DNA from: Micromonospora craterilacus
Lineage (GTDB): Bacteria > Actinomycetota > Actinomycetes > Mycobacteriales > Micromonosporaceae
Assembly: GCF_003236315.1 (NCBI RefSeq)
Contig: NZ_POTY01000015.1
Span: 1 to 48,296, forward strand
Reading direction: 5' to 3'
Length of the DNA: 48,296 nucleotides
This document shows, one piece after another, positions 1-12,269 of this stretch. The translations under genes were made by a program, and so were the position numbers. Under the pieces are notes generated by a model. The model saw nothing but the letters and a program-made list of their open reading frames with translations, was not told the DNA's origin and searched no databases. The stretch's first letter is position 1; each line of letters opens with the position of its first letter.

Positions 1-2340
1 GTTGACGATGCTGCCGGGGAGCAGGTCGTGCAGGTCGTACAGCTCGGTGACGGTGCCGGACTGGCCGAACTCGTCCACGCCGAGGGGCACCGCCGGCGCG
101 CCGACGGCGGAGCCGAGCCAGGCCATGGCGTGCGAGGCGGCGTCGTGCACGGTGACCACCGGCACCCGGTCGGCGAAGGCCGACCGCAGCGCGCCGGGCA
201 CGCTGGGCACGGTGGCGGTGCGTACGCCCTGACGCAGGGTGCGCTGCCAGGCCCGGTACAGGCGGTCCAGGCTGGTGACGTCGACCACGTGGGCGGCGAC
301 GCCCTCGTCGGCCAGTTCCGCCGCCGCGGCGAGCACCTCGGGCAGCACCGCGCCGGAGGCGGCCAGTTGCACCGTCGGAGCGTCGGCCAGGTGCGGGTAC
401 GCCTGGTGGGCGTCGACCAGCCGGTACGCCCCGGCGAGCACCTGCCGGCGCAGCACCGCGTCGCCGAGCCGGGCGCGGGCGGCCTCGAACGGCGCCTGGT
501 CGACCGGTCGGGTGCTGAGCCGGAAGTAGTAGGCGCCGTCCTCGGCCGGTGCGGCGGTCGGCGTCGGCTGCGGTGCGCCGGCGATGTGCCCGAACGCGTC
601 GCAGAGCAGCCAGTCCAGGCTGGTCGCGTACGCCGGCTCGACGAAGGTCACCCCGGGCAGTTCCAGGCCCACGCTGGCGGTGATGGTCGACTGGTGGGCG
701 CCGCCCTCCGGGGCGAGAGTGATGCCGGACGGGGTGCCAGCCACCACGAACCGGGAGCCGGAGTAGGTGCCGTAGAGGAAGGCGTCCAGGCCGCGCAGCA
801 CGAACGGGTCGTACACGGTGCCGACCGGCAGCAACGGCTGCCCGGACAGGTCCCAGGACAGGCCGAGCTGACCGAGCAGCAGGAACAGGTTCATCTCGGA
901 GATGCCCAGCTCGATGTGCTGCCCGTCGGGGCTCTCCGTCCAGCGCAGCATCCGGTCCTCCGACCAGGCCCGCTGGGCGGTCGGGGCGAACACGCCGGTC
1001 TTGTTGATGAACCCGGCCAGGTTGGTCGAGGTCGCCACGTCCGGCGCGGTGGTGACGAGGTACTTCCCGACCTGCGGGTCGCGGGCCAGGTCAACCAGCA
1101 CCCGGCCGAACACCTCCTGGGTGGAGATCGGCTTGTTCGTGCGTACCCTCGTGGTCTGCGGGACGGTGACCCCGAGCGCCCGCTCACGCGGCGGTCGGGA
1201 CAACGCCTCCCGGCGCTGCCCGGCCCGGATCCCGGCCGGCGACGCCGGGTCGAGGCGGTCCCACTCGGTGTCGCGGGTCAGCCCGTGCGCGGCCCGCAGC
1301 GCGGCGACCTGCTCGCCGGTGAGCAGCGCCGAGTGGTTACGCGGATTGCCGGCGATCGGCAAACCCCAACCCTTGACGGTGTACGCGAACACCACGCTCG
1401 GCCGGTCGGTCACCGCGTCGCACTGGGCGAACGCGTCGAGCAGCGCCGTGAGGTCGTGCCCGCCCAGGTCGGTGACCAGCGGGCCCAGCTCCTCGTCGGC
1501 GATGTCGGCGACGAACGCGGCCACCTCGGCCGGCGCCCCGTCCAGGAACTGCTTGCGCTGCGCCGGCCCGGTCAACCCGAACAGCGACTGGTACTGCTCG
1601 TTCGGCATCGCGTCGATCCAGTCGCGCAGCGCCTCACCGCCCGGCCGGGCGTACGCCTCGGCGAGCCGGCGGCCGTACTTCACCTCGACCACGTGCCAGC
1701 CGGCGGCCTCGAACTGGCCGCGCCACTGGTCGATCCGTACGCCGGGCACGACCCGGTCCAGCGACTGCCGGTTGAAGTCGACCACCCACATCACGTTGCC
1801 GAGCCCGGTGGTGGCCGGGTCGGCGACCGCCTCCCAGATGTTCCCCTCGTCCAACTCGGCGTCACCGATCAGCGCGACGAACCGGGAGTGCGGCCGGGCG
1901 CCGAAGTGGGCGTCGACGTAGCGGCGGGTCACCGCGGCGAACAGCGGCGCGGCGGCACCCAGGCCGACCGACCCGGTGGAGAAGTCGACCCCGTCCGGGT
2001 CCTTGGTCCGCGACGGGTACGACTGCAGACCGCCCCGCGCCCGCAGCCGGGTCAGGTACGACCGGTCCAGGTTGCCGAGCAGGTACTGGATGGCGTGGAA
2101 CACCGGCGAGGCGTGCGGCTTCACCGCTACCCGGTCCTCGGCGTCCAGGTGGGCGAACCACAGTGCGGTCATCGCGGTGACCAGGGAGGCGCTGGACGCC
2201 TGGTGCCCGCCGACCTTGACCCCGTCGCCGGTGCTGCGGTCATGGTTGGCCGCGTCCACGATCCGGGTGGCGAGCCACAGCACCCGCCGCTGGATCTCGT
2301 CGAGGACATCGAGGTCGTGCTGGCTCACGGTGGACTCCAT
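1..2340 (-). CDS. Transketolase-family / pyruvate dehydrogenase E1-like TPP enzyme (3' end cut by window)
   Basis: The minus-strand frame is open from an ATG at 2340 to the window edge (780 codons); the C-terminus lies outside. Near the start is a GGHQASSAS stretch like the AceE substrate/TPP region. The TPP-Mg motif reads GDAELDEGNIWEA (about residue 170), between transketolase and AceE versions. GISEMNLF in the second half marks the pyrimidine/C-terminal transketolase domains. It is shorter than classical AceE (about 880-900 aa) and resembles the roughly 790-aa actinobacterial proteins named either PDH E1 or transketolase-like. Expected reaction is TPP-dependent decarboxylation of a 2-oxo acid or ketol transfer in the cytoplasm; the substrate cannot be told from sequence. 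It lies downstream of gatB, beyond the repeat at 2413-2471. Family confident, exact substrate not. Confidence 0.8.
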   Translation of the reverse strand, partial: MESTVSQHDLDVLDEIQRRVLWLATRIVDAANHDRSTGDGVKVGGHQASSASLVTAMTALWFAHLDAEDRVAVKPHASPVFHAIQYLLGNLDRSYLTRLRARGGLQSYPSRTKDPDGVDFSTGSVGLGAAAPLFAAVTRRYVDAHFGARPHSRFVALIGDAELDEGNIWEAVADPATTGLGNVMWVVDFNRQSLDRVVPGVRIDQWRGQFEAAGWHVVEVKYGRRLAEAYARPGGEALRDWIDAMPNEQYQSLFGLTGPAQRKQFLDGAPAEVAAFVADIADEELGPLVTDLGGHDLTALLDAFAQCDAVTDRPSVVFAYTVKGWGLPIAGNPRNHSALLTGEQVAALRAAHGLTRDTEWDRLDPASPAGIRAGQRREALSRPPRERALGVTVPQTTRVRTNKPISTQEVFGRVLVDLARDPQVGKYLVTTAPDVATSTNLAGFINKTGVFAPTAQRAWSEDRMLRWTESPDGQHIELGISEMNLFLLLGQLGLSWDLSGQPLLPVGTVYDPFVLRGLDAFLYGTYSGSRFVVAGTPSGITLAPEGGAHQSTITASVGLELPGVTFVEPAYATSLDWLLCDAFGHIAGAPQPTPTAAPAEDGAYYFRLSTRPVDQAPFEAARARLGDAVLRRQVLAGAYRLVDAHQAYPHLADAPTVQLAASGAVLPEVLAAAAELADEGVAAHVVDVTSLDRLYRAWQRTLRQGVRTATVPSVPGALRSAFADRVPVVTVHDAASHAMAWLGSAVGAPAVPLGVDEFGQSGTVTELYDLHDLLPGSIVN

Positions 2341-2412
2341 CCGGGCGTCGCCGTTGACGCCCTCACGAGGGGTGGTGCGGGTCGTGCCTGCTGCGCGCTG
2401 GCTGCCTCGGCT

Positions 2413-2471
2413 GTTAAGAAGGGGCCCTTCCTCTACTCCAGGCGTTTAAGAAGGGCCCTTCCTTGCACCTC
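2413..2471 (+). repeat. Bipartite palindromic intergenic repeat, copy A
   Basis: Two half-units, GTTAAGAAGGGGCCCTTCCT and GTTTAAGAAGGGCCCTTCCT, are separated by about 11 bases. Each core is self-complementary, and the two halves can also pair with each other to give a strong hairpin. A second copy lies at 25121-25178 with the same two-part layout. Copy A begins at the gatB stop codon and fills the gap before the next gene, so it may act as a terminator or 3'-end RNA structure. I recall similar AAGGGGCCCTT runs as abundant in Micromonospora genomes; that is memory, not a search. Confidence 0.75.
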
Positions 2472-3963
2472 AGGCGCCGAGGCGCGCCAGGATCAGCTCG
2501 CGGACCGTCTTGGCGTCGGCCTGGCCGCGGGTGGTCTTCATGACCGCGCCGACCAGCGCGCCCGCCGCGGCCACCTTGCCGCTGCGGATCTTGTCGGCGA
2601 TCTCCGGGTTGGCGGCGATCGCCTCGTCGACGGCGGCGGTCAGCGCGCCGGTGTCGGAGACCACCTCCAGCCCCCGGTTGGTCATGATCTCGGTCGGCGA
2701 ACCCTCGCCGGCGACCACGCCCTCCAGCACGGTGCGGGCCAGCTTGTCGTTGAGCTTGCCGGCGTCCACCAGGCTCTGCAGCTCGGCGACCTGCGTCGGG
2801 GTGGCCCCGATGTCGGCCAGCTCCACGCCCGTCTCGTTGGCCCGCCGGGACAGCTCGCCCAACCACCACTTGCGGGCGGCGGCCGGCGAGGTGCCGGCGG
2901 CGATCGTCTGCTCGATCAGCTCGACCGCACCGGCGTTGAGCACCGACTGCATGTCGAGATCGGACAGCCCCCACGCCTCCTGGAGACGCCGCCGGTGCAG
3001 CCGGGGCAGCTCCGGCAGGACGGCCTTCAGCTCGGCCACCCAGACCGGATCCGGCGCGAGGGGCACCAGGTCCGGCTCGGGGAAGTAGCGGTAGTCGGTG
3101 GCGGTCTCCTTGGACCGGCCCGGGGTGGTGTCCCCGGTGTCCTCGTGGAAGTGCCGGGTCTCCTGGGTGATCCGCCCACCCGCGTCGAGCACGGCGGCCT
3201 GGCGCAGCATCTCCGAGCGGACCGCCCGCTCGACCGACCGCAGCGAGTTGACGTTCTTGGTCTCGGTGCGGGTGCCCCACTCCTCGCCCGGCAGGTTCAG
3301 CGAGGTGTTGACGTCGCAGCGCAGCGAGCCCTCCTCCATGCGTACGTCGGAGACGCCGAGCGAGCGGAGCACGTCGCGCAGCTCGGTGACGTACGCGCGG
3401 GCCACCTCGGGGGCGAGCGCACCGATGCCGGGGATCGGCTTGGTGACGATCTCGACCAGCGGGATGCCGGCCCGGTTGTAGTCGACCAGCGACTCGGTGG
3501 CCCCGTGGATCCGGCCGGTGGCGCCGCCGACGTGCAGCGTCTTGCCGGTGTCCTCCTCCAGGTGCACCCGCTCGATGCCGATCCGCACCATCTCGCCGTT
3601 CACCTCGACGTCCAGGTAGCCGTCGACGCAGAGCGGCTCGTCGTACTGGCTGATCTGGAAGTTCTTCGGCATGTCCGGGTAGAAGTAGTTCTTCCGGGCG
3701 AACCGGCACCACTCCGCGATGGAGCAGTTCAGCGCGAGACCGATCCGGATGGTCGCCTCGATGGCCGCCTTGTTGGCCACCGGCAGCGAGCCGGGCAGGC
3801 CCAGGCAGACCGGGCAGACCCGGGTGTTCGGCTCGCCGCCGAAGTCGGTCGGGCAGCCGCAGAACATCTTCGTGTTCGTGCCCAGCTCGACGTGGGTCTC
3901 CAGGCCGATCACCGGCTCGTAGCGCGCGACGACCTCGTCGTACGCGGGCAGCGTCGTGGTCAT
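2470..3963 (-). CDS. gatB: Asp-tRNA(Asn)/Glu-tRNA(Gln) amidotransferase subunit B
   Basis: 497 aa, the usual GatB length. The N-terminus has the GatB signature [20 protein letters not shown] and a zinc-type CGCP...CPVCLG cysteine set; [13 protein letters not shown] and the [10 protein letters not shown] block follow. The C-terminal GatB/YqeY helical domain (from about residue 340) ends in [14 protein letters not shown]. GatB binds the misacylated tRNA, phosphorylates the Glu or Asp and receives ammonia from GatA. ATG start at 3963 has GGAG about 7 bases upstream. gatB is separated from gatA-gatC by an unrelated surface-protein gene. Its 3' end abuts repeat copy A. Confidence 0.97.
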   Translation of the reverse strand: MTTTLPAYDEVVARYEPVIGLETHVELGTNTKMFCGCPTDFGGEPNTRVCPVCLGLPGSLPVANKAAIEATIRIGLALNCSIAEWCRFARKNYFYPDMPKNFQISQYDEPLCVDGYLDVEVNGEMVRIGIERVHLEEDTGKTLHVGGATGRIHGATESLVDYNRAGIPLVEIVTKPIPGIGALAPEVARAYVTELRDVLRSLGVSDVRMEEGSLRCDVNTSLNLPGEEWGTRTETKNVNSLRSVERAVRSEMLRQAAVLDAGGRITQETRHFHEDTGDTTPGRSKETATDYRYFPEPDLVPLAPDPVWVAELKAVLPELPRLHRRRLQEAWGLSDLDMQSVLNAGAVELIEQTIAAGTSPAAARKWWLGELSRRANETGVELADIGATPTQVAELQSLVDAGKLNDKLARTVLEGVVAGEGSPTEIMTNRGLEVVSDTGALTAAVDEAIAANPEIADKIRSGKVAAAGALVGAVMKTTRGQADAKTVRELILARLGA

Positions 3964-4060
3964 GAGAACTCCAGCTTTCGGGCGGTAGCCGACCCACGGT
4001 GGTATCCGGACACAACGTCGCCAAGCCTAGCCGCTCGGCCTGCCCCGCCTCGGCCGGGCG

Positions 4061-5209
4061 TCACTCGGGTGTGGTGAACCGCCGACGGCGTTCGTAGGCC
4101 ATCACGAACAGGATTCCGCCGACGCAGAACGCCACCACGGCCAGCAGCATCAGCACCAGGGTCGAGTTCGATCCGGTGACCGGCAGCCACGCCCCAGTCG
4201 TCTTCGAGGGCGACGGGGACGCCGGGGCCGGCGTGGTCGGCGTCGGCTCCGCCGAGTCCGTCGGCGTCGGCGCCGGATCGGTCGGCGTCACGGTCGGAGT
4301 CGGGGTCGGCTGGGTGGGCGTCGGCGACGGGGAGGACGGTGCGGCGCCCACGACCAGCGACACCTCGTCCGTGGCGCTGGTCGCCGTGCCGGCCGCCGTC
4401 ACCGTGAAGGCGAAGGTGCCCGCGGTGCCGGGGGTGCCGCTGAGCTGGCCGTCCGGGGCGAGGGTCAGCCCCGGGGGCAGGTCCCCGGCGGTCACGCTGA
4501 ACTTGATCTCGGAGTCGCCCTCGGCGGTGAACCGGAACGAGTACGCCTTGCCGACCGTGCCACGGGGCGGCTCGCCCGACGTGATGACGGTGGCCGGTGC
4601 GGCGATGACCACGGTGACGTCCTGGTCGACGTGGAAGCCGTTCTTGTCGCTCAGCCGGATGCCGAAGCTGTAGCTGCCCGGGGTGGTCGGCGTACCCGAG
4701 AAGGTCCCCGACGACGACAACGCCATGCCCACCGGCAACGAGCCCGACCGGAGCGAAAGGCTGTACGGAGCGGTGCCACCCGAGGCCGTGAACTTGTGCG
4801 TCGGGTACGGCTGCCCGGTGTACCAGGGCGAGGTCGGGGCGTCCGAGGTGACGGTGATGGTCGGCGCGACCACCACCACGGTGACGCTCTGATCGGCGAA
4901 CTCCCCGCCCGCGTCCGTCATCCGGATGCCGAAGGTGTAGCTGCCCGGGGTGGTCGGCGTGCCCGAGAAGGTCCCCGACGACGACAACGCCATGCCCACC
5001 GGCAACGAGCCCGACCGGAGCGAAAGGCTGTACGGGGCGGTGCCACCCGAGGCGGTGAAGGTGTGCGTCGGGTACGACTCGTACGCGGTGACCGGCGAGT
5101 CCGGCGGACCGGAGGTGACGGTGACGGTGGCGGCAGCCGCCGGCTGTGCGCTGCCGAGTAGCAGCACCATGAGCACTGAGACAATCACGACCGGCCGCAG
5201 CGTCTTCAT
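4061..5209 (-). CDS. LPXTG-anchored cell-wall protein with Ig-like (He_PIG) repeats
   Basis: 382 aa. A signal peptide (residues 1-27, cut after AAA) is followed by three Ig-like putative cadherin/He_PIG domains (about 28-115, 116-204, 205-289), each with the LPxG-L-L-SGTP-T-G-Y-F pattern. Then come a Pro/Thr-rich stalk (290-340), LPVTG at 342-346, a hydrophobic helix and an RRRR tail. This is a standard sortase substrate: secreted, cleaved at LPXTG and linked to peptidoglycan. Domains 1 and 2 are nearly identical in protein and DNA, indicating a recent duplication. Ligand unknown. It sits between gatA and gatB and has no obvious partner here; no sortase gene is in the window. Confidence 0.88.
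   Translation of the reverse strand: MKTLRPVVIVSVLMVLLLGSAQPAAAATVTVTSGPPDSPVTAYESYPTHTFTASGGTAPYSLSLRSGSLPVGMALSSSGTFSGTPTTPGSYTFGIRMTDAGGEFADQSVTVVVVAPTITVTSDAPTSPWYTGQPYPTHKFTASGGTAPYSLSLRSGSLPVGMALSSSGTFSGTPTTPGSYSFGIRLSDKNGFHVDQDVTVVIAAPATVITSGEPPRGTVGKAYSFRFTAEGDSEIKFSVTAGDLPPGLTLAPDGQLSGTPGTAGTFAFTVTAAGTATSATDEVSLVVGAAPSSPSPTPTQPTPTPTVTPTDPAPTPTDSAEPTPTTPAPASPSPSKTTGAWLPVTGSNSTLVLMLLAVVAFCVGGILFVMAYERRRRFTTPE
4655..5076 (-). repeat. 267-bp tandem in-gene duplication
   Basis: Bases 4655-4809 and 4922-5076 are almost identical, with an offset of 267 bp (89 codons). They encode the conserved core of Ig-like domains 2 and 1 of the LPXTG protein. Identity at silent positions points to a recent duplication or gene conversion, and the site may vary in copy number between strains. 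Confidence 0.85.
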
Positions 5210-5381
5210 CGCACTTCCAGGACTGTGGTGGGGAGAACCGTCACTCGCATTCGCCAGCGGAATGAGACTTTATCCAACCAGGACCAGTGACGACGCGTAA
5301 TGGCCCGATCGGTGACCGCGTGTCGTCGTACGGGAAACGGCGGTGACGGTGGCCCACTCCTGGGTTGGCCGAGAGACCCGT

Positions 5382-5409
5382 CGCGGGGCGGCTGAGGAGC
5401 CGCCCCGCG
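5382..5409 (-). terminator. Terminator after gatA
   Basis: A perfect 12-bp stem (CGCGGGGCGGCT paired with AGCCGCCCCGCG) with a GAGG loop, a few bases past the gatA stop codon. There is no T-tract, as is common for actinobacterial terminators. Confidence 0.8.
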
Positions 5410-5415
5410 GACCGG

Positions 5416-6891
5416 TCACAGGGCCGGTGGGGTGAACGTGCCGACGGCGCTCTCCAGCGCGGCGGCGACCCGGTACATCCGGTCGTCGGCCATCGTCGGA
5501 GCCATCACCTGCAGGCCGACCGGCAGCCCGTCGGAGAGCCCGCACGGCACCGAGATGCCCGGCCCGCCGTACAGGTTGGTCGGGATGGTGAACAGGTCGG
5601 CCAGGTACATCTGGTACGGGTCGGAGGTGCGCGCGCCCAGCGGGAAGGCCACGAACGGGGTGGTCGGCGAGATCAGCGCGTCGACCCGTTCGAACGCGGC
5701 GGTGAAGTCGCGGGTGATCAGCGTACGGACCTTCTGCGCCTGCCCGTAGTACGCGTCGTAGTAGCCCGACGACAGCGCGTACGTGCCGATCATGATGCGC
5801 CGCTTGACCTCGGCACCGAACCCGGCCTCCCGGGTCAGCGACATGACCTCCTCCAGCGACCGGTTGCCGTCGTCGCCGACCCGTAGCCCGAACCGGACAC
5901 CGTCGAACCGCGCCAGGTTGGAGGAGCACTCGCTCGGTGCGATCAGGTAGTACGCCGGCAGCGCGTACTTGAAGTGCGGGCAGGACACCTCGACGATTTC
6001 CGCACCCAGCTTGGTGAGCGTGTCGACGGCCTCGTTGAAGGCGGCCAGCACGCCCGGTTCGGCGCCCTCGCCAGCGAACTCGGTGACCACGCCGAGCCGC
6101 ACCCCGGTCAGGTCGCCGGTGGCGCCGAGCTTCGCTGCGGCCACCACGTCCGGCACCGGGGCCGGGATGGAGGTGGAGTCGCGCGGGTCGTGCCCGCCGA
6201 TCGCCTCGTGCAGCAGCGCGGCGTCGAGCACCGTACGCGCACACGGGCCGGGCGTGTCCAGCGAGGAGGAGAAGGCCACCAGGCCGTACCGGGAGGTGCC
6301 GCCGTACGTCGGCTTGGCGCCGACGGTGCCGGTGACCGCGCCCGGCTGGCGGATCGAACCGCCGGTGTCCGAGCCGATCGCCAGCGGCGCCTCGTAGGCG
6401 GCGAGCGCGGCGGCGCTGCCCCCGCCGGAGCCACCCGGGATCCGGTCGGTGTCCCACGGGTTGCGGGTCGGCCCGTACGCCGAATACTCCGTGGAGGAGC
6501 CCATCGCGAACTCGTCCATGTTGGTCTTGCCGAGCATCACCGTGCCGGCGGCGCGCAGCCGCTGCACGATCGTCGAGTCGTACGGCGGGCGCCAGCCCTC
6601 CAGGATCTTCGACCCGACGGTGGTCGGCACACCCTTGGTGGTCAGCACGTCCTTGACCGCGATCGGCACGCCGGCCAGCGGGCCCAGTGCCTCCCCGGCG
6701 GCCCGGCGGGCGTCGACCTGCTGGGCGGCGGCCAGCGCACCCTCGGTGTCGACGTGCAGGAACGCGTTGACCCGGTCGTCGACGGCGGCGATCCGGTCCA
6801 GGTGCGCCTGGGTGACCTCGACGGCAGAGGTCTCCCCGGCGGCGACCAGTCCGGCAATCTGGGTCGCGGTCATTCTGGTCAGGTCGGTCAT
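5416..6891 (-). CDS. gatA: Asp-tRNA(Asn)/Glu-tRNA(Gln) amidotransferase subunit A
   Basis: 491 aa amidase-signature protein. The catalytic triad is visible: Lys in [10 protein letters not shown], the cis-Ser in [11 protein letters not shown] and the nucleophile Ser in [11 protein letters not shown]. It hydrolyses glutamine and channels ammonia to GatB. I chose the ATG at 6891 because it overlaps the gatC stop (ATGA), a normal translationally coupled arrangement; the frame extends upstream only into gatC. A strong hairpin follows the stop. Confidence 0.97.
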   Translation of the reverse strand: MTDLTRMTATQIAGLVAAGETSAVEVTQAHLDRIAAVDDRVNAFLHVDTEGALAAAQQVDARRAAGEALGPLAGVPIAVKDVLTTKGVPTTVGSKILEGWRPPYDSTIVQRLRAAGTVMLGKTNMDEFAMGSSTEYSAYGPTRNPWDTDRIPGGSGGGSAAALAAYEAPLAIGSDTGGSIRQPGAVTGTVGAKPTYGGTSRYGLVAFSSSLDTPGPCARTVLDAALLHEAIGGHDPRDSTSIPAPVPDVVAAAKLGATGDLTGVRLGVVTEFAGEGAEPGVLAAFNEAVDTLTKLGAEIVEVSCPHFKYALPAYYLIAPSECSSNLARFDGVRFGLRVGDDGNRSLEEVMSLTREAGFGAEVKRRIMIGTYALSSGYYDAYYGQAQKVRTLITRDFTAAFERVDALISPTTPFVAFPLGARTSDPYQMYLADLFTIPTNLYGGPGISVPCGLSDGLPVGLQVMAPTMADDRMYRVAAALESAVGTFTPPAL

Positions 6892-7193
6892 GAGGCCACA
6901 TCCTCGTCCAGGATCCGCGGTACGCGGAACCGCTGCTCCTCCGCGTCGGGCGCGCCCGACAGCGCTTCCTCGGGGGTCAGGCACGGCGTCACGACGTCGT
7001 CCCGGAGCACGTTGGTCAGCGGCACCGAGTGCGAGGTCGGCGGGATGTCCGCGGCGGTGACCTCGCCCACCTGGGCGACCGCCTGGAGGATCACGTCGAG
7101 CTGGCCGGCGAAGGTGTCCAACTCCTCCTCCGTCACGGCGAGCCGCGACAGTCGCGCCAGGTGCGCGACCTCCTCGCGGGAGATGGCGGCCAT
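6888..7193 (-). CDS. gatC: Asp-tRNA(Asn)/Glu-tRNA(Gln) amidotransferase subunit C
   Basis: 101 aa, typical GatC size. It starts [20 protein letters not shown], the family's N-terminal helix; the tail RVPRILDE is also typical. GatC wraps around GatA and stabilises the GatCAB complex, needed when Asn- or Gln-tRNA is made by transamidation. ATG at 7193 is preceded by a GGGGG ribosome-binding stretch. It overlaps gatA by 4 bases and is the first gene of the gatC-gatA unit. Confidence 0.96.
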   Translation of the reverse strand: MAAISREEVAHLARLSRLAVTEEELDTFAGQLDVILQAVAQVGEVTAADIPPTSHSVPLTNVLRDDVVTPCLTPEEALSGAPDAEEQRFRVPRILDEDVAS

Positions 7194-7271
7194 CGGTGCC
7201 CCCTTCGTGGCTGTCCTGCGTCTGCGTACCCCACCCGGGTCGGCGGAGCGCGACCCGCGGTGACGGCAGCG

Positions 7272-7277
7272 AGTCTA
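7272..7277 (-). promoter_or_regulatory. Probable -10 box for gatCA
   Basis: The minus strand reads TAGACT here, a good actinobacterial -10 box, about 80 bases upstream of the gatC ATG. The -35 region is poorly conserved, so this is tentative. Confidence 0.4.
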
Positions 7278-7348
7278 TTGTTCCGCACCCGACCGGCCGC
7301 TCCCGGCTCCCCGGGCGCCGGGACCACCGGCCAGAGCGGCCGGCCGGA

Positions 7349-9832
7349 TCACCGGCCGGGCCGGCGGGGGGTGTCCGCGTCGTCGTGGCCGCCGAGCGGG
7401 CGCAACGGGCGGTACCGAGCCAGCCAGGCGACCAGTTCCTCCGCCGGCATCGGCCGGGCGTAGAACCAGCCCTGGGCGACGTCGCAGCCGGCCGCGTGCA
7501 GCATCCGCCAGGTGCGCTCGTCCTCCACGCCCTCGGCCACCACCCGCAGCCCCAGCGCCTTGGACAGCTCGATCGTGGACCGGACGATCGCCGCGTCGTC
7601 GGTGTCGTCGGTCATGCCGAGGACGAACGACCGGTCGACCTTCACCTCCGACAGCGGCAGCCGGCGCAGGTGCTGCAGGGATGAGTACCCGGTGCCGAAG
7701 TCGTCCAGCGCGATGCCCACGCCGATCCGGTGCAGCCGGGTGATGGTGGTCAGCACCCGACGCGGGTCGGCCATCAACGCGCCCTCGGTGATCTCCAGTT
7801 GCAGCCGTTCCGGGGCCACGCCGTAGCGGGTGAGCCGGTCGGCGATCTGGTCGGCGATCTCGCCGGTGTGCAGGTCCCGCACGCTGACGTTGACCGCGGC
7901 GCGCAGGCTCAGGCCCGCCGCCGACCACTTGGCGAGCTGCTCCACCACGTCGTCGACGACCCGGCGGGTGAGCAGCCGCATCACCGCGCTCTGCTCGGCG
8001 ACCCGGATCAGCTCCTCCGGGTCGACCATCCCCCGGCGCGGGTGCCGCCAGCGCAGCAGCGCCTCCACGCCGACCATCTCGCCGGTGGCGATGGCGATCT
8101 GCGGTTGGTAATACATCATGATCTCGCCCGCGTCCCCGGCCGGCTCGGCACCGCGCTCGGGGTCGGCGTCCGACGGCACCGGATCCGGCTGGCCGTCGAG
8201 CCGGGCCGGATCCGGCGGGCCGTCGAGCCGGGCCGGATCCGGCTGGACGGCGGCCCGGGCCGGGTCGGCCCACGGCTCGCCGGTGGGTGCCGCCGACGGG
8301 GCGGACCGGGCGGCGCGGCGCAGGATCGGGTCCGCGCCGGTGACGATCCGGGCGATCAGCTCGTCGTCGTGCGCCACCAGCGGGGGGCGGTGTCGCCGTC
8401 GACTCCACCACCGCGGGCCGGGGCGCTCGTCCACCGGTGGGGACGCGGGCAGCACCGCGCCGTCCCCGCCCCGCACCACGGGCGCGTCGACCGGCGCGTC
8501 ACCGTCGACCGCCCGGCCCGTCGAGCCCACCTCCAGGACCCGGCGCAGGTCGGCCAGCAGGCCCAGCCGCTCGGCGGAGTTGTGGTCGGACTCGGCGGTG
8601 TAGACGGCGACCGTGTCGTTGCGATGCTTCGCGTCGTACATCGCCACGTCGGCGTGGCGCATCAGGGTGGCGAAGTCCTCGCCGTGCTCCGGGTACAGCG
8701 CGATGCCGATGGAGCCGCCGACGTCCAGCGGCAGCCCGTCCAGCGGGACCGGCTCGGCCAGCGCCCGCACCACCTGGTCGGCCAGCGCCCGAGCCTCGGT
8801 GACGTCGGTCAGCCCGGTCATCACGATCGCGAACTCGTCGCCGCCGAGCCGGGCGACCAGGTCCGGCGGCTCGACCACGTCGGTCAGCCGGGCGCTCACC
8901 TCGACCAGCAGCCGGTCGCCGACCGCGTGCCCGAGCGCGTCGTTGACGTTCTTGAACCGGTCCAGGTCGATCAGCAGCAGGGCCAGGCGGGCGTCCGGCT
9001 CGCCCCGCGCGCCCCGCGCGGCGTGCCGGTGCACCTGCTCGTTGACCTCGGCCAGCAGCGCCTTGCGGTTGGCCAGCCCGGTGAGCGGGTCGAGCGAGGC
9101 GAGTTGGTGCTGCTCGACGGTGAGCCGGGCCATCCGGTACACCGCGAACAGCGGCACCAGCACCAGCGGAACCAGGGCCGCGCTGGCCCGTGCGGCGGTG
9201 ACGAGTACCGGCGCGAGCAGCAGCAGGGACCCGGTGGAGAGCAACTCGAACGGCAGGCCGTGCCACGCGTTGGGCCACCAGCGCTCGCCGAAACGCAGCC
9301 GTACGGCGGCCGTGACCAGGCCGTAGTTGACCAGGAACCAGGCGACCCCGGCGCCGCCGATCGCCGCGATGTCGGTCCACCCGAGTAGGCCGCCGGCGAA
9401 GAGGTCGCCGGGCCCCAGCCGGGTGACCGCGTACGCGGCGGCCAGCGAGCAGGCGTACTGGCCGGCGTTGAAAGCCGTCCGCCACGGGGCGTGCCGCATC
9501 CGGACCCCGGACACCAGCACGGCGACCGCCTGCACGGCGACCGCGGGGCCGAGCCCCCAGCCGAGCAGGATCGCGAAGGTGAAGCAGGTCGACGGGAATA
9601 CCGCCGACGAGGACTGCCGCCGACCGGGCGGGAGGAACGGGCGCGCGTCGCAGGCCACGGCGAGCACCGCCATCGTCCAGAACGCCACCGGCAACTCGGG
9701 CAGCGTCGTGGCGAGCGACACTAGCGCGGGGGCCGAGACCAGCACGGCCACGGCCAGCACGCTGGCCACGAAGGCGGAGAACTGCGCCGTCCGTCCGGGC
9801 GGGACCAGGTTGCGCGGGTCGGGCGGCTCCAT
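7349..9832 (-). CDS. Membrane GGDEF-EAL cyclic-di-GMP turnover protein
   Basis: 827 aa from the ATG at 9832 (GGGAGGTG just upstream; an upstream GTG is less likely). The N-terminal ~230 residues form several hydrophobic helices (MASE-like sensor). The GGDEF domain has an intact [10 protein letters not shown] motif; the position of the RxxD inhibitory site reads EPPD, so product inhibition at the I-site is probably lost. A disordered, repeat-containing linker of over 100 residues leads to an EAL domain with the [35 protein letters not shown] and EGVE motifs, so the phosphodiesterase residues are intact. Likely bifunctional. In actinomycetes c-di-GMP controls development via BldD, which is an inference here. 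It stands alone between gatC and ligA. Confidence 0.93.
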   Translation of the reverse strand: MEPPDPRNLVPPGRTAQFSAFVASVLAVAVLVSAPALVSLATTLPELPVAFWTMAVLAVACDARPFLPPGRRQSSSAVFPSTCFTFAILLGWGLGPAVAVQAVAVLVSGVRMRHAPWRTAFNAGQYACSLAAAYAVTRLGPGDLFAGGLLGWTDIAAIGGAGVAWFLVNYGLVTAAVRLRFGERWWPNAWHGLPFELLSTGSLLLLAPVLVTAARASAALVPLVLVPLFAVYRMARLTVEQHQLASLDPLTGLANRKALLAEVNEQVHRHAARGARGEPDARLALLLIDLDRFKNVNDALGHAVGDRLLVEVSARLTDVVEPPDLVARLGGDEFAIVMTGLTDVTEARALADQVVRALAEPVPLDGLPLDVGGSIGIALYPEHGEDFATLMRHADVAMYDAKHRNDTVAVYTAESDHNSAERLGLLADLRRVLEVGSTGRAVDGDAPVDAPVVRGGDGAVLPASPPVDERPGPRWWSRRRHRPPLVAHDDELIARIVTGADPILRRAARSAPSAAPTGEPWADPARAAVQPDPARLDGPPDPARLDGQPDPVPSDADPERGAEPAGDAGEIMMYYQPQIAIATGEMVGVEALLRWRHPRRGMVDPEELIRVAEQSAVMRLLTRRVVDDVVEQLAKWSAAGLSLRAAVNVSVRDLHTGEIADQIADRLTRYGVAPERLQLEITEGALMADPRRVLTTITRLHRIGVGIALDDFGTGYSSLQHLRRLPLSEVKVDRSFVLGMTDDTDDAAIVRSTIELSKALGLRVVAEGVEDERTWRMLHAAGCDVAQGWFYARPMPAEELVAWLARYRPLRPLGGHDDADTPRRPGR
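8191..8243 (-). repeat. 27-bp tandem repeat in the GGDEF-EAL linker
   Basis: Two near-identical 26-base copies start at 8191 and 8218 (period 27 bp = 9 residues, PARLDG-containing) in the sequence encoding the disordered linker. Flanking DNA contains further partial copies, so length variation between strains is likely. Confidence 0.75.
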
Positions 9833-9990
9833 CACACCTCCCGGTACGGGGCCCGGCGCGTGGGTCCACGCACCGTGCCCCAATCAAACGCCCCTGGCCC
9901 CGGGTTTCCCGCCGCGACAGTCACGAATCGGTCGTAGTCGTAATTAAGTTGGTATCCGGACGAGTGCCCTCAAGATCGACAGGTCGGGGC
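9833..9990. other. Intergenic gap between ligA and the GGDEF-EAL gene
   Basis: 158 bp with an AT-rich patch at about 9938-9955 (TAATTAAGTTGGTATCC), which could hold the promoter for the downstream minus-strand GGDEF-EAL gene. No clear terminator or other feature is visible. Confidence 0.4.
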
Positions 9991-12168
<2,178 letters not shown>

Positions 12169-12269
12169 CTACCCCCGCACGGTAGCTCCCGGGTGGGACA
12201 TCCGTGCCGTCACCCGGCCCGACCAGGCCCGCTGACGAGTCACGGTGGGCGGATCGCTCGGAAGCCCGG

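Noticed and set aside
28..4077. A 1349-codon open frame on the plus strand
   Set aside because: It is antisense to gatB and the transketolase-like gene, is extremely rich in Arg/Gly/Val as GC-rich shadows are, and has no recognisable domain.
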